A DNA stretch of 64,000 nt from positions 372,001 to 436,000 of the forward strand of contig OY730172.1 of assembly GCA_963422465.1 (NCBI GenBank), written 5' to 3'. Position 1 is the stretch's first letter, and each line of letters opens with the position of its first letter. Made by a program: the position numbers and the translations under genes. Source of the DNA: Lichina pygmaea (taxonomy: Eukaryota > Ascomycota > Lichinomycetes > Lichinales > Lichinaceae). Below the pieces are notes generated by a model. The model was not told the DNA's origin and made no database searches. It worked only from the letters and a program-made list of their open reading frames with translations. Positions 1-10,498 of the stretch are shown one piece after another.

Positions 1-774
1 GCTGAGATCCATGGTAGGACTTGGTGGCTGTGGTGTGAAGACTGGCTTGATGAACCCTGGACACAGAACTGAAGCTCCTGACTGTGGAACTGAGGCTTGG
101 GTGGGAGGTGCTTGACGTGGACGGCGAGAGTTGGCAGAAGTGGCACGCAACTGGTTGTCCTGCAGCTGGCATTCCTCAACAAGCTTCTGATAGCTGATGT
201 CCTTGAGGTTGATGCTGACAAGCTGCTTGGCAAGCTCTTCAGAGACAGTGCATCGAAGATAGCACTTCAAGGCCTTGTTGTTGAAGTCTGTGCGTGGAGC
301 ATACTGATTGAACTCTGTGAAGAACTCAGCAAAGGAACAGTTGGCCTGACGCAAGGTGATGAGCTTCCTCTGAGCTAGGAACTCTGGGTCTGGGTCGGAG
401 AAGGTGTTCCGGAGATCTTGGACGATGTTGTGCCAGTCAATGTACTGGCCAGCTGTGATCTTAGCTGAGATGTAGGACTGCGCAGTGCCAGTTGTGCGTG
501 AAAAGACGTATGCAATCTGTGATGTTTCCGTGGGGTACCAGTCAGTGTTGAGCGTCATCTTGAGTGACAGTGACGTGATGAAGCTCTCAAGCTTCTCATG
601 CGTGATTTCCGTGTTTCCGCCATCACCACTGAAGATCTCTGGGTCAGCAGTTTGTTCGGACTTGGACTTGGGAGTAGTGTTAGTAGCTTGAATTCGCATG
701 AACTCTGCAAACATGTTGCGAAGAAACTTGTCATTTCCAGCAACTGGCATGGCTTGGTCTGGTTGTTGAGACAT
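1..774 (-). CDS. gag: Ty3-1 Gag, partial, open to the window edge
   Basis: The reading frame starts at the ATG whose complement is at 772-774 (Met-Ser-Gln-Gln-Pro-Asp-Gln-Ala) and stays open for 258 codons to the left edge. It is the structural protein of the retrotransposon particle. The Retrotrans_gag-type helical core is present. The CCHC zinc knuckle seen in element F (CFYCGNQGHVSTFC) would lie just past the edge. Unlike copies O, E and G, the Leu-Arg-Cys site near 250 still has CGA rather than TGA, so this is one of the better preserved gags here. Start chosen because the same ATG is used in O, E and G. Confidence 0.8.
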   Translation of the reverse strand, partial: MSQQPDQAMPVAGNDKFLRNMFAEFMRIQATNTTPKSKSEQTADPEIFSGDGGNTEITHEKLESFITSLSLKMTLNTDWYPTETSQIAYVFSRTTGTAQSYISAKITAGQYIDWHNIVQDLRNTFSDPDPEFLAQRKLITLRQANCSFAEFFTEFNQYAPRTDFNNKALKCYLRCTVSEELAKQLVSINLKDISYQKLVEECQLQDNQLRATSANSRRPRQAPPTQASVPQSGASVLCPGFIKPVFTPQPPSPTMDLS

Positions 775-837
775 GACAAGGACATGAACATGGCTTGGTG
801 AGGTGAAGTGTGTTATGGTTGGGTAGGTCTTTCGTAG

Positions 838-1104
838 TGTGACAAGGCAATGGCAGAGCAGAACTCAAGCCTAACTGATTCAGTAATCTTGACCTGACTT
901 GGCTTGAGACTTGAGACTTGGATTGATGTACAAGGCGAAAGACAAGGAAGGAAAAGATAAAAGAAGAAGAGAAGAAGCTGGGGGAGTAGGAGAAGTTCTT
1001 ATAGGCAGGGGATACGGTGGAGCAAGCAGGCAACAGTGCAGATAGGACTTCCCGGCAAGGTGTGTGACTTGTGCCAGATATGCAACTGGGCCAGAACCGT
1101 GACA
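838..1104 (-). repeat. Ty3-1 5' LTR (267 bp)
   Basis: On the minus strand it begins TGTCACGGTTCTGG and ends CTTGTCACA, the TG...CA ends shared by every LTR of this family. It contains the CTATAAGAAC TATA-like box, a C/T-rich run and the GTCTTTCGC string proposed as the transcript start. Its partner LTR is outside the window. Confidence 0.92.
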
Positions 1105-1575
1105 ACTTGCAGATTCTATCAGTAAGGATAGGACTAGTCAGCTTTCTTTTCAGAGCAAATATTCCAGACTTCTAATTCTCTCTATGTTTCTGTGGTTTTG
1201 GAGAAGAGACTACTCAACATATCACTTTCTCTTGTAACAAGTTTCTTACTCAAAGACAGCAAGCCACTTTTCTTTCCTACAATTTCTCTACTTTACTTCA
1301 AAAGCCTAAAGTGCTTAAAGAATTTCTTCTCTGGTTTATGTCTTTGAAAAGACTAGACCAGTTTAACTTAGCACACCAACTCTTACCAGAAAATCTATCA
1401 TCTCTGTGATCTTATTTTCTCCAGACACTGCATATTCTCCGAGATAATTCCCTAGTCTTACCCAAGTCTCAATTTTTATTCCTTCAAAGGTTTTCTGGGA
1501 AAAAAGCATGTATCTAGAAGTTCTGCATAGCTCACCAGCCAAATCAGAGTAAGAATAGAATAAAAAATAAAAAAA
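1105..1575 (+). mobile_element. LINE-C 3' end, cut by the Ty3-1 insertion
   Basis: This stretch encodes the degenerate C-terminus of a LINE ORF2 including the Cys/His motif (LCFCGFGEETTQHITFSC), then MSLKRL and a 3' UTR with TTTTTATTCCTTC, ending in an A-rich tail near 1545-1575. It matches 38520-39015 closely. The 5' part must lie left of the Ty3-1 element, outside the window. In-frame stops make it non-coding. Confidence 0.8.
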
Positions 1576-1666
1576 TAATTAACAGAAGAATACAGAGGTC
1601 AGCTATTACTCCAGTGTTCTGGAATAAAGATCTAGTCTCTCTGGAGATAAGAGTGCAGAATCAAAA
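1576..1666 (+). mobile_element. LINE-C endonuclease fragment
   Basis: About 90 bp matching the endonuclease region of LINE-C (complement of about 48780-48850), with TTAACAGAAGAATACAGAGG as the diagnostic string. It lies between the A-rich tail of the preceding LINE-C and the 5' end of LINE-A copy 1, so it is probably part of the sequence into which these inserted. Confidence 0.6.
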
Positions 1667-1689
1667 AACTCTTCCCAGTACCACTACGT

Positions 1690-1840
1690 TCAAGGACCAT
1701 CACTTCTGATAATCACCGCACTTTGTCAGAAGTTCTGGAAACCAAGCGAGTATCTGTTGGGAACCACCAAAACCTTAATGTGAAAACCCATCACTTTGGG
1801 TAACCCAGCCGGTTTGTCAAAAGTTGTGATCTCTGAATCT
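1690..1840 (+). promoter_or_regulatory. LINE-A 5' UTR hairpins
   Basis: ACTTCTGA at 1702-1709 is the perfect reverse complement of TCAGAAGT at 1726-1733 (8-bp stem, 16-nt loop). A second, bulged stem pairs ATCAC at 1790-1794 with GTGAT at 1826-1830. Both recur in LINE-A copies 2 and 3, and a diverged version occurs at 45784-45815. Position at the 5' end suggests a role in internal promotion, translation or RNA packaging; that role is inference. Confidence 0.5.
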
Positions 1841-2253
1841 TCGATCTTCAACTTCAACAACCAACAGACTATCTATAACAAGGCAGAGAGTGGCCAGTGG
1901 GATTCTGAAAGACTGGGGACAGGCCCCAATTACCTAGGAACACTCAGTCTTGGGGTGTGGTCCCAGGATTGAGCAAGTACTCCCAGTCAGACAGAGATAA
2001 CAGCTTGAACTTCTCTTAAGAGAAACATCTAGCATCAAGGAGATCAGGGCTTCCAGGATAAGAGAAATGGTTTAGAGCTTGCCCCTAGTGCTGGTAGAGT
2101 TGAAAAACTTTAGGAAAGCTCAGGCAGGGGGTGTGGTCTCCAGCTTGAGTTAATACAGCCAGATTTCCCTAGAGTCTAGTTGGAAAAAACTGCCCAGGAA
2201 AGTACAGTCTTGGGGAGTGGTCCCAGGATTGTGCAATTACTGCTAGGAACAAG

Positions 2254-3696
2254 GTGACCCTTTGTGAACAACCCACTGTGCAGGTTACCTACCCTATGCC
2301 TGTCAAAAAGAAGAAACCAGACTCCTCCCAGAACACTACCAGAAAAACAACACCTTCTCCAACAATGCCAGCTCCCAGTTCTGCTGGTACTCAGCCTAGT
2401 TCTTCTACCCCCTATCCAGCCCTCCAGAATGACTACAACCTACTGGACTCATGGCTCAAGACTCAAGGTACCCCAGAATCTGTACTGAAAAGCTGGAAGA
2501 ATATTAAGAAAAACTCTTGTACTAATGAAGCCCAGTCCACCAAAACCCAGTCTCTCCCCACTGGTCTGACCAACAAGATTTTCCAGGAGCTGGAGAATAT
2601 TAACAAGCGGCTAGACAAGCAAGAATCTAAGCCATCATATGCCCAGGCTGTTCAGAAACATATCCCAGCTCAAATCCCTCTAGCTCCAAGGATTCTGAAG
2701 GAAGTTCTTGTCCACCCTGGTAACCAGACACCTGATATAGCCAACAGGACTCACATCCAGCTTTTTCAAGCTCTCCAAGACAGACTCCCCAGTCTCTATA
2801 ATAAATAAGTCAGAGCAGTGAGAAAACTTCCCTCAGGGGACATTCTTATTAACACTGAAACCCAAGAGACTAAGAGTTTTCTGGAGAAAGACTCTGCCTG
2901 GATATCAGCTATTTTTACCAAGGAAGCAACTATCCAACCCAAGAGATTCCCAGTGTTGATTCATGGAGTCAGAACCACAGACATCCAGCCAGAAAACCTG
3001 GAAAAAACTTGCCAGACTATCCAGAACAGCAACCCATCCCTGAGCAAGCAAATCACTATTCTAAGAGCCTACTGGTCAAAGAAGGCTATAGCTCAAAAGA
3101 AACCAGTTACTTCACTCCACCTGGATCTGGCCACCCCGGAACAGGCCAACCTTCTAATTGAGATTGGAGTAGTGCTGGGCCACAGATTGCATGAGGCAGA
3201 GCCTTTTCTGGCTAACACAGTGGTGGCATAATGCTTCAAGTGCTTTGGGTATGGACACCAAGCTTGCCTGTGCAGGAATCAAGCTGTATGTGGTGTCTGT
3301 GGAGGCCAGCATGAAAGAAGAACCTGCCAAATCCCTGAGCAACTGCTAAAGCCAAAATGCAGCAACTGCAAAGGAGCTCACCCAGCCTGGGCTAGCACAT
3401 GCCCAGTACGCCAAGAAGCAGTCAAGAAGGCAAGAGAGGCATGGATTTCCCGCCCAGGGAAGTATGAGATCTCCACTGCTACCACTGTCCCAGTCACACA
3501 GTCTCCAGTTACTTTCCCCTTCATACAGACTCTTCCAGGGGGAAAAAGACAGAAAACCACAGAGCCAACTAGAAGCTCAGAGAGACTCAGAGGAGAGTCT
3601 CCAGAAGTGCAAATTCTGTCTACAAGATCAACAAACACAGGGGGAAAGCAGTCAGTCAACCCCTTCAAGATCTTTGAAGATGAAATGTCTACATGA
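2254..3696 (+). pseudogene. LINE-A copy 1 ORF1 (nucleic-acid-binding protein), two stops
   Basis: The frame has the same 1443-bp length as intact ORF1 of copy 2, with no indel, but two glutamine codons have become TAA (2806-2808 and 3229-3231), both C-to-T. The second stop removes all three CCHC zinc knuckles. ORF1 proteins of this LINE type bind the element RNA to form the retrotransposition particle. ORF1 ends in ATGA, whose ATG opens ORF2. Confidence 0.88.
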
Positions 3697-6600
3697 AGAA
3701 TACAAAGTTCACACTTCTTCAATACAATGTGCAGAAAAGCCAATCAGTCCAAGAGCTACTTCTAGCAACCCCAACTCTTCAAGAAGTAGATATTATTGCA
3801 CTTCAAGAACCCTGGAAGAATCCTCACCTTCAAACCAGCACCTCAACTGTTTTTTCTTCTTTTCTTCCTTTATATTCTCCAGAGATTGGTAGAACTCTTT
3901 TTCTTATTAACAAAAACCTGAATCTGTCATCTCTCCACCCTACTTTCTGGAGTAAAGACTTTGTTTCTCTTGAAATTCATCTGGAAAACACCTCTACTTC
4001 TCTGTGGGTGCATAATCTATACTTCACTCCCTCAAGTCAAGAGAACTACCTACAAGCATCAGAAGCTCTTCTCTGTCTACTCCAGAATGCTTTACAAGCA
4101 AAAGGGCAGCATATTCTTCTTACAGACTCAAATCTTCACCACCCTGACTGGTCAAAGAAAAGAAGACTATATTCTGACACTGCACACAAGTTCCAAACTC
4201 TAATGAAAAACTCAAATCTGGAGTTAGCTATTGCACCTTTTACACCCACAAGAGCTAGATCTCTTTCCCACAAACCCTGTTCACCTATTGATCTTTCCTT
4301 TATATCTTCTTCTCTTTCTAACTCTCTAATCTTTTCTAAAATTGCTTTGCAGTTCTTTCATGGGTCTGACCACAGACCTGTGCTAACTAGCCTGGACCTG
4401 GACTCACCAAGAAAAACCTGGAAGCCAGAAAGGAACTGGAAAACACTGGACACAAACCTGGCAAAACAAGAGTGTAATAATTTGCAGCTGCCCTTCCACT
4501 TTCAAGATAAACATGAAGTGGATGAGTACTTGGAATATCTTAACCACTTTCTCCAAGAAATAGCAGACAGATGCACAGAACTCCAGAAGCAATCTAGCCA
4601 CTCAGTCCCCTGGTGGAACCAAGAGATCCAAACTAAAGTTAAGCAGGAAAGAAGAATAAGAAGACAAGTGCTCAGAGGACAGGCAAGCCAAGAAGAGCTA
4701 GAAGAAGCAACTAAGCTCAAGAAGAAAGCTGTCAGAGAAGGCAAACAGAACACCTTCAGAAAACAAGTTCATGAGCTAGCCAGTTCCTCAAAATTCTGGA
4801 AGCTTGCAAAGTGGGGAAAATCAAAAGCTAACAAGACCCCTGATCTGGAGACTCAAGAAGGACTAGCCAAAAGCTTTGAGGAGAAGACAAAATCTTTCTC
4901 AGCTCAATTCTTTCCAGAAGCACGTGTTCCAGAACCAAGTACAGAGTCACCAGAGTACCCCAGAGATCCAGCTTTCTCAGGAGGTTACCACTGAAGAAGT
5001 GGAGCAAATTCTGAACAAGAAGAAACCTTTTACAGCAGGAGGAAAAGACAAGCTGCCAAATGGATTTCTGAAAGCTCTGGGTCCCAAGTTCTGCCAAGCT
5101 ATAGCTGTTCTCACATCAACATGCTGGAGACTGGAATACTTTCCAGAGAGATTCAAGAATGCAAAAACAGTCTGTCTAACAAAACCTGGCAAGGGAATCT
5201 ATAACTAAGCTAAAGCCTGGCGCCCTATAGCTCTGCTAAACACAACTGGCAAGCTGATGGAAGCTATTACAGCAGCCAGACTAAGCAAGGTAGCAGAAGA
5301 GGCTAAACTCTTGCCAGAAATCCAGATGGGGTTCAGGAAAGGCAGATCAACTGAATCAGCACTTTTCCTTCTAACTTCCCAAGTGGAAAAAGTCTGGAAA
5401 GAAGGCATGGTTGCATCTCTACTTTCTCTGGACATCTCAGTAGCATATGACAGAGTTCTCCCAGAGATTCTTCAAAAGATTCTGGAGAGAAAAGGAATCC
5501 CTCTCTGGCTAACTTCTTGGATCTTCTCTTTCTGTACCAGACGTACCACCACCCTAGTTTTTGATGACTCTGAGTCCTCTTCTATTCCTATTCACTGTGG
5601 AGTTCCCCAAGGTTCCCCTTTGTCTCCTATTCTTTTTCTATTCTATATTTCTGAACTTCATGAGACTGTACATTCTCCTACTACTGGTGTTTCTGCTCTG
5701 GGATTTGCAGATGATACAAATCTGCTTGCATTTGGACACTCTCTTAAAAGCAACCTTCTGAAGTTGAAGAATACACATCTTAAATGTCTATCTTGGGCTG
5801 CAAGACATGGAATGGTCTTCTCTCCTGAGAAATATGAAATACTTCATTTTTCCAGAAGAAGATCAGACAATCTGCAGCTCAAGCTTAGACTTGGGAATGT
5901 GATTCTAAAACCAAAAGAAGAAGTGCGAGTATTGGGAGTGTACCTGGATGCCAAACTCCACTGGCACAAACACCAGAGAATTATTCTTCAAAAAGCACAA
6001 AAAGCACTATCTTCTCTTTCTAGAACCTCTTACTCCACCTGGGACTTTCCAGTTCTCACAGCACGCCTTGTGTACACTGCAATACTCAGATCTGTACTGA
6101 GCTATGCAGTGGGAATTTGGTTCAACCCACTCAGAAAATCCTCTAATATTTCCTCTCTTATCATATTCCAAAACAAATGTCTGAGACTTATTGGGGGTGC
6201 TTTCAAAGCCACTCCTTCTTTTCTATTAGAGAGTGAGCTTTTTCTTTTACCTCTAGATCTCTATTTTAAATTTCGCACAGCTTGTTTTCTATCTTCTATC
6301 CAAACCTCCTCTCTGAAAGACTTTCTTGACAGTACCTTTGCTACTATTTCTTCCTATGCTTCTTCACTGAGGAAACCTTTAAAGAAATCCTCAACTATCT
6401 CTCCTAATTGGAAGTTCACTTGGTTAAGTCAAATAACTACTAACCAGGCTAGTTCAAAGAAAGAACTACAAATACTCTTTACTAAAGAGTGGGAAAACCA
6501 ATGGGAGGAGAAGAAAAGAAAAGGCTATGCTGGATGGCAGGTGTTTTGCCAAAAACCTCACTACAACAACCTAAAGCTCTACAAAGAGCTACAGAAAGCT

Positions 6601-6915
6601 GAGGCAAGTCTACTACTGCAAACCAGAACTGGGAGAATTGGTCTAGCAAGTTTTCTTTTCAGAGCTGGAGTCCCTGACTTTCCTACCCCCCTATGCATGT
6701 GTGGTCAAGCAGAAGAGACAGTAAAGCATATTACCTCTTCATGCTCTCTCTACTCAAGTCAAAGACAACATGCTCTCTTTAACCCCCAAGATTTCACTAC
6801 TATTATTTCAAACCCAGAGCTTCTACAGAAGTTTCTGTACTGGTTTATGTCTTTGAAAAGACTAAACCAATTTAATCTGGCTTTCAAACTTCACTGTTCA
6901 CACTCCAACATCTAG
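3693..6915 (+). pseudogene. LINE-A copy 1 ORF2 (endonuclease/reverse transcriptase), broken
   Basis: This corresponds to the 1080-residue ORF2 of copy 2 but is 20 bp shorter: an 18-bp in-frame deletion near 4845 lies between direct repeats of CCTGAT, and a 2-bp loss near 4946 shifts the frame. A CAA-to-TAA stop lies at 5206-5208. The reverse-transcriptase FADD motif is still readable, but the aspartate-containing SLDIS motif reads DISVAYDRV instead of DISGAYDRV. It cannot make a full protein. Confidence 0.9.
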
Positions 6916-7088
6916 AAGCTTTTCCTACCAGACACTACAAAATTTCCTTTTGCTACACTTTCTAGTCACCTCCCTGTCTTCAGTTTTTATTCCTTTAAAG
7001 GTTTTCTGAAGAAGTTCACTATTAGCTGGAAGATCTGCATGGCTGTAAAGCTACAAACAGTGTAAGAATCAAATCAAAAAAAAAAAAA

Positions 7089-9658
7089 TCTTGACAACTT
7101 TCTCCAAGAAATAGCAAGCAAATCCACACAGCTCCAGAAGCAATCTGGCCACTCAGTTCCCTGGTGGAATCAAGAGATCCAAAACAAGGTTAAAGAGGAA
7201 AGAAGAGTAAGAAGAAAAGTGCAAAAAAGGCAAGCAAGTCAAGAGGAACTTGAGCAAGCAACTAAGCTCAAGAAAAAGGCAGTCAGAGATGGAAAACAGA
7301 ACACTTTCAGACACCAAATCCATGAGCTGGCCAGCTCTTCAAAGTTCTGGAAGCTTGCAAAGTGGGGAAAGTCCAAAGCCAACAAGACTCCTGATCTTCC
7401 TCTGGTTCCTGACCTGGAAACACAAGAAGGAATAGCCAAAACCTTTGAGGAAAAGACTAAAGCCTTCTCACAGCAGTTCTTTCCAAAAGCTGTAGTTCCA
7501 GAACCAGGCTCAGAAAGCTCCCAGACTATCTCTGAAATACAGCTCTCCCAGGAGGTAACATGTGAAGAAGTGGAGCAAATTCTGGCCAAGAAGAAACCTT
7601 TCACAGCAGGAGGGAGAGATAAGCTGCCAAATGGATTTCTGAGAGCTCTGGGGCCTAGGTTCTGCCAAGCTCTACCTATTCTGACTTCAACATGCTGGAA
7701 ACTGGAGTACTTCCCTGAAAGATTTAAGAGTGCAAAAACAGTCTGCTTGAGGAAACCTGGCAAGAGAACCTACAATCAAGCTAAAGCCTGGCGCCCTATA
7801 GCTCTGCTAAACACAACAGGCAAGCTGATGGAAGCTATTGCTGCAGCCAGACTAAGCAAGATAGCAGAAGAAGCTGGACTATTGCCAGATATCCAGATGG
7901 ACTTTAGGAAAGGAAGATCCACAGAAGCAGCACTTTTCCTTCTAACCTCCCAAGTGGAAAACATCTGGAAGGAAGGCATGGTTGCATCCCTACTCTCACT
8001 GGATATCTCAGGAGCCTATGACAGAGTTCTCCCCAAGATACTACAGCAAATTCTGAAAAGAAAAGGAATACCTGCCTGGCTAGCTTCCTGGATCTACTCC
8101 TTCTGTGATAAGCGCTCTACCACTCTTGTCTTTGATGATTCTGAGTCTTGTTCTATTCCTATTCATTGTGGAGTTCCTCAAGGTTCTCCACTATCCCCTA
8201 TTCTTTTTCTATTCTACATTTCTGAATTACATGAGACTGTGCATACTCCCTCTTCTGGTGTATCTGCCCTGGGGTTTGCAGATGATACAAATCTGCTTGC
8301 TTTTAGTCACTCCTTGAAAAGTAACCTTCTGAAGTTAAAGAACACACACCACAAATGTCTATCCTGGGCTGCAAGACATGGAATAGTCTTCTCACCTGAG
8401 AAATATGAAATACTTCATTTTTCCAGAAGAAGATCAGACAATCTTCAGCTCAAGCTCAGACTGGGGAATGTGATTCTCAAACCAAAAGAAGAAGTGCGAG
8501 TACTTGGAGTGTACCTAGATGCAAAGCTCCACTGGCACAAACACCAGAGGATTATTCTTCAAAAAGCACAGAAAGCACTCTCTTCTCTTTCTAGAACTTC
8601 CTATTCTACTTGGGGCTTTCCAGTTCACACATCATGTCTGGTGTACACTGCTATACTGAGATCTGTACTGAGCTATGCAGTGGGGATCTGGTTTAACCCT
8701 CTAAGAAAATCCTCCAATATCTCTTCTCTTGTTTCATTTCAAAACAGATGCCTAAGACTTATTGGGGGTGCTTTCAAAGCCACTCCTTCTTTTCTATTAG
8801 AGAGTGAGCTTTTTCTTCTACCTCTAGACCTCTACTTTAAATTTCGCACTGCCTGTTTTCTTTCTTCTATTCAAAACTCCTCTCTCAAATACTTTCTTGA
8901 CAGTATCTTTTCCACTATTTCCAGCTATACCTCTCTCTTGAAGAAACCTTTAAAGGAATCCTCAACTATCTCTCCTAAGTGGAAATTCACTTGGTTAAGT
9001 CAAATAACTACTAACCAGGCTAGTTCAAAGAAAGAACTACAAAAGCTCTTTACTAAAGAGTGGGAAGACCAATGGGAAGAGAAGAAAAGAAGAAGCTATC
9101 CAGGCTGGCAGACTTTCTGTCAAAAGCCACACAAAAACAATCTGAAGCTCTACAAAGAGTTACAGAAAGCTGAGGCAAGTCTGCTACTGCAAATCAGGAC
9201 TGGAAGAATTGGTCTGGCAAGTTTTCTTTTCAGAGCTGGAGTTCCTGACTTCCCTACCCCACTATGTGTGTGTGGCCAAGCAGAAGAAACTGCAAAACAT
9301 ATCACCTCTTCATGCTCTCTTTATTCAAGACAAAGACAACAAGTCTCTTTTAATCCCCAAGACTTCACCACTATTATTTCAAACCCAGAGCTACTACAGA
9401 AGTTCTTGTACTGGTTTATGTCTTTGAAAAGACTAAACCAGTTTAATCTAGCTTTCAAACTCCACTATTCCCAATCCAATAACTAGATTCTCTTCTCTTA
9501 CCAGAAACTTCAAGATTCCTTTTGTTACATTCCCTAGTCACACCCTGCCTTCAGTTTTTATCTCTTGAAAGGTTTTCTGAAGGAGTTCACTATTAGCTAG
9601 AAGATCTGCATGGCTGTAAAGCTACTACCAGTGTAAGAATCAAATAAATAAATAAAAA
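7089..9658 (+). mobile_element. LINE-A' 3' portion
   Basis: A diverged sister of LINE-A, starting within ORF2 immediately after the poly(A) of copy 1 and ending in the tail CAAATAAATAAATAAAAAAT. The 3' UTR keeps the LINE-A layout (CTTGAAAGG, CTAGAAGATCTGCATGGC, GTGTAAGAATCAAATAA). It abuts the Ty3-1 integrase at 9659 (CAAACTGGAGATC), so its 3' end was inserted into a Ty3-1 copy. Confidence 0.85.
7090..9486 (+). CDS. LINE-A' ORF2, 5'-truncated reverse transcriptase, open
   Basis: The frame is open for about 799 codons from the truncation point to TAG at 9484-9486. It covers the linker with VPWWNQEI, the reverse transcriptase with SLDISGAYDRV, HCGVPQGSPLSP and FADDTNLLAF, and the C-terminal Cys/His motif LCVCGQAEETAKHITSSC. 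The endonuclease domain is missing, and no native start codon is present (first Met-type codon is a GTG at 7219), so it is a remnant rather than a functional gene. The fact that it is open while copy 1 beside it is broken suggests fairly recent insertion. Confidence 0.8.
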   Translation, partial: LDNFLQEIASKSTQLQKQSGHSVPWWNQEIQNKVKEERRVRRKVQKRQASQEELEQATKLKKKAVRDGKQNTFRHQIHELASSSKFWKLAKWGKSKANKTPDLPLVPDLETQEGIAKTFEEKTKAFSQQFFPKAVVPEPGSESSQTISEIQLSQEVTCEEVEQILAKKKPFTAGGRDKLPNGFLRALGPRFCQALPILTSTCWKLEYFPERFKSAKTVCLRKPGKRTYNQAKAWRPIALLNTTGKLMEAIAAARLSKIAEEAGLLPDIQMDFRKGRSTEAALFLLTSQVENIWKEGMVASLLSLDISGAYDRVLPKILQQILKRKGIPAWLASWIYSFCDKRSTTLVFDDSESCSIPIHCGVPQGSPLSPILFLFYISELHETVHTPSSGVSALGFADDTNLLAFSHSLKSNLLKLKNTHHKCLSWAARHGIVFSPEKYEILHFSRRRSDNLQLKLRLGNVILKPKEEVRVLGVYLDAKLHWHKHQRIILQKAQKALSSLSRTSYSTWGFPVHTSCLVYTAILRSVLSYAVGIWFNPLRKSSNISSLVSFQNRCLRLIGGAFKATPSFLLESELFLLPLDLYFKFRTACFLSSIQNSSLKYFLDSIFSTISSYTSLLKKPLKESSTISPKWKFTWLSQITTNQASSKKELQKLFTKEWEDQWEEKKRRSYPGWQTFCQKPHKNNLKLYKELQKAEASLLLQIRTGRIGLASFLFRAGVPDFPTPLCVCGQAEETAKHITSSCSLYSRQRQQVSFNPQDFTTIISNPELLQKFLYWFMSLKRLNQFNLAFKLHYSQSNN

Positions 9659-10162
9659 ATCAAACTGGAGATCTTGTTTGGCTGAATACCAAGAACATCA
9701 GGACACGCCGCCCATGCAAAAAGCTTGACAACAAGTGGATTGGACCATTCAAGGTGTTGAAGACAGTCGGAAGCTGTGCCTGCCATCTGGAGCTTCCACT
9801 CTCTCAAGATCCACCCTGTCTTTCATGTTTCCCTTCTACGTCTGACACCTGCTAATCCTATCCCTGGCCAATCAAATGAACACCCTGGCCCTGTCATTGG
9901 TCAAGACACAGATGAAGAGTTCCAGGTTGAAGAAATCCTTGACTCCAAGCCAGCAACGTCTTGACAGAAGTTCAAGTACCTGGTCAAATAGTCTGGATGG
10001 CCAATTGAAGATGCCACTAAAGAGCCTATTGAGCATCTTGACAATGCCAAAGACGCCATCTACAACTTCCATGAGAAATACCCAAGGAAACCACAGCCAC
10101 GGAACTACGCCCACAAGCGGCCTGAGGCTCACAGGAGTTCACCATGTGAAGGAGGAGGGTAA
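9659..10162 (+). pseudogene. Ty3-1 pol 3' end: integrase C-terminus and chromodomain remnant
   Basis: The frame encodes the GPY/F-type end of integrase (TGDLVWLNTKN..., [11 protein letters not shown]) and the tail [16 protein letters not shown], then TGA at 9962-9964, followed in the same frame by QKFKYLVK, a TAG, SGWPIEDATKEPIEHL and YNFHEKYPRKPQ, a recognisable chromodomain. Chromodomains steer chromovirus integrase to heterochromatin. An A-for-CAC type change near 9798 disturbs the frame slightly. A purine tract GAAGGAGGAGGGTAA precedes the LTR. Confidence 0.8.
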
Positions 10163-10439
10163 TGTCACAGTTCTGGCCCAGTTGCATATCTGGCACAAGT
10201 CACACACCTTGCCGGGAAGTCCCATCTGCACTGTTGCCTGCTTGCTCCGCCGTTGCCTGATCCCCTGCCTATAAGAACTTCTCCTGCTCCCCCAGCTTCT
10301 TCTCTTCTTCTTTTCTCTTTTTCTTCCTTCCTTGTCTTTCGTCTTGTACATCAATCCAAGTCTCAAGTCTCAAGCCAAGTCAGGTCAAGGTTACTGAATC
10401 AGTTAGGCTCGAGTTCTGCTCTGCCATTGCCTCGTCACA
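10163..10439 (+). repeat. Ty3-1 3' LTR (277 bp)
   Basis: It starts TGTCACAGTTCTGG after the polypurine tract and ends CTCGTCACA. The next bases are LINE-D sequence (minus strand). The 5' half of this element is not upstream, because LINE-A' cuts it at 9658. Confidence 0.92.
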
Positions 10440-10498
10440 TTTCCCACTTTTTAGTAAAAAGTATTTGTAGTTCTTTTTTTGAACTAACCTAGTTAGTA
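10440..10498 (-). mobile_element. LINE-D fragment 1
   Basis: Complement matches LINE-A ORF2 near the KEWENQWEE/TTNQASSKKEL region (compare 13352-13400). It ends in AACCTAGTTAGTA (10486-10498), which is repeated at 12325-12337, so LINE-F inserted here and the fragment continues at 12338. Confidence 0.8.

Larger units (their letters stand above)
1..1104 (-). mobile_element. Ty3-1 chromovirus, 5' part, running off the left edge
   Basis: Reading the minus strand from 1104 leftward there is a 5' LTR (838-1104), a 2-nt gap, a putative primer-binding site (827-835), a short leader and an open gag. The rest of the element lies outside the window. The base string just outside the LTR (1105-1109, ACTTG) is the expected one half of a 5-bp target duplication; the flanking LINE-C sequence in the related copy near 38.5 kb reads TTACTTGTAG at this site, consistent with insertion there. 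Identity is by near-identity to elements F and G. Confidence 0.9.
1667..7088 (+). mobile_element. LINE-A copy 1, near full length, inactivated
   Basis: It begins AACTCTTCCCAGTACC like copies 2 and 3, has a roughly 585-bp 5' UTR, two ORFs overlapping as ATGA, a 3' UTR with the palindrome CCTTTAAAGG at 6992-7001 and an A tail ending GTGTAAGAATCAAATC then poly(A). Compared with copy 2 it carries stop mutations in both ORFs, an 18-bp deletion and a 2-bp deletion. No TSD links its two flanks: the left flank is LINE-C and the right flank LINE-A', so one side has probably been exchanged by later recombination. Confidence 0.9.
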
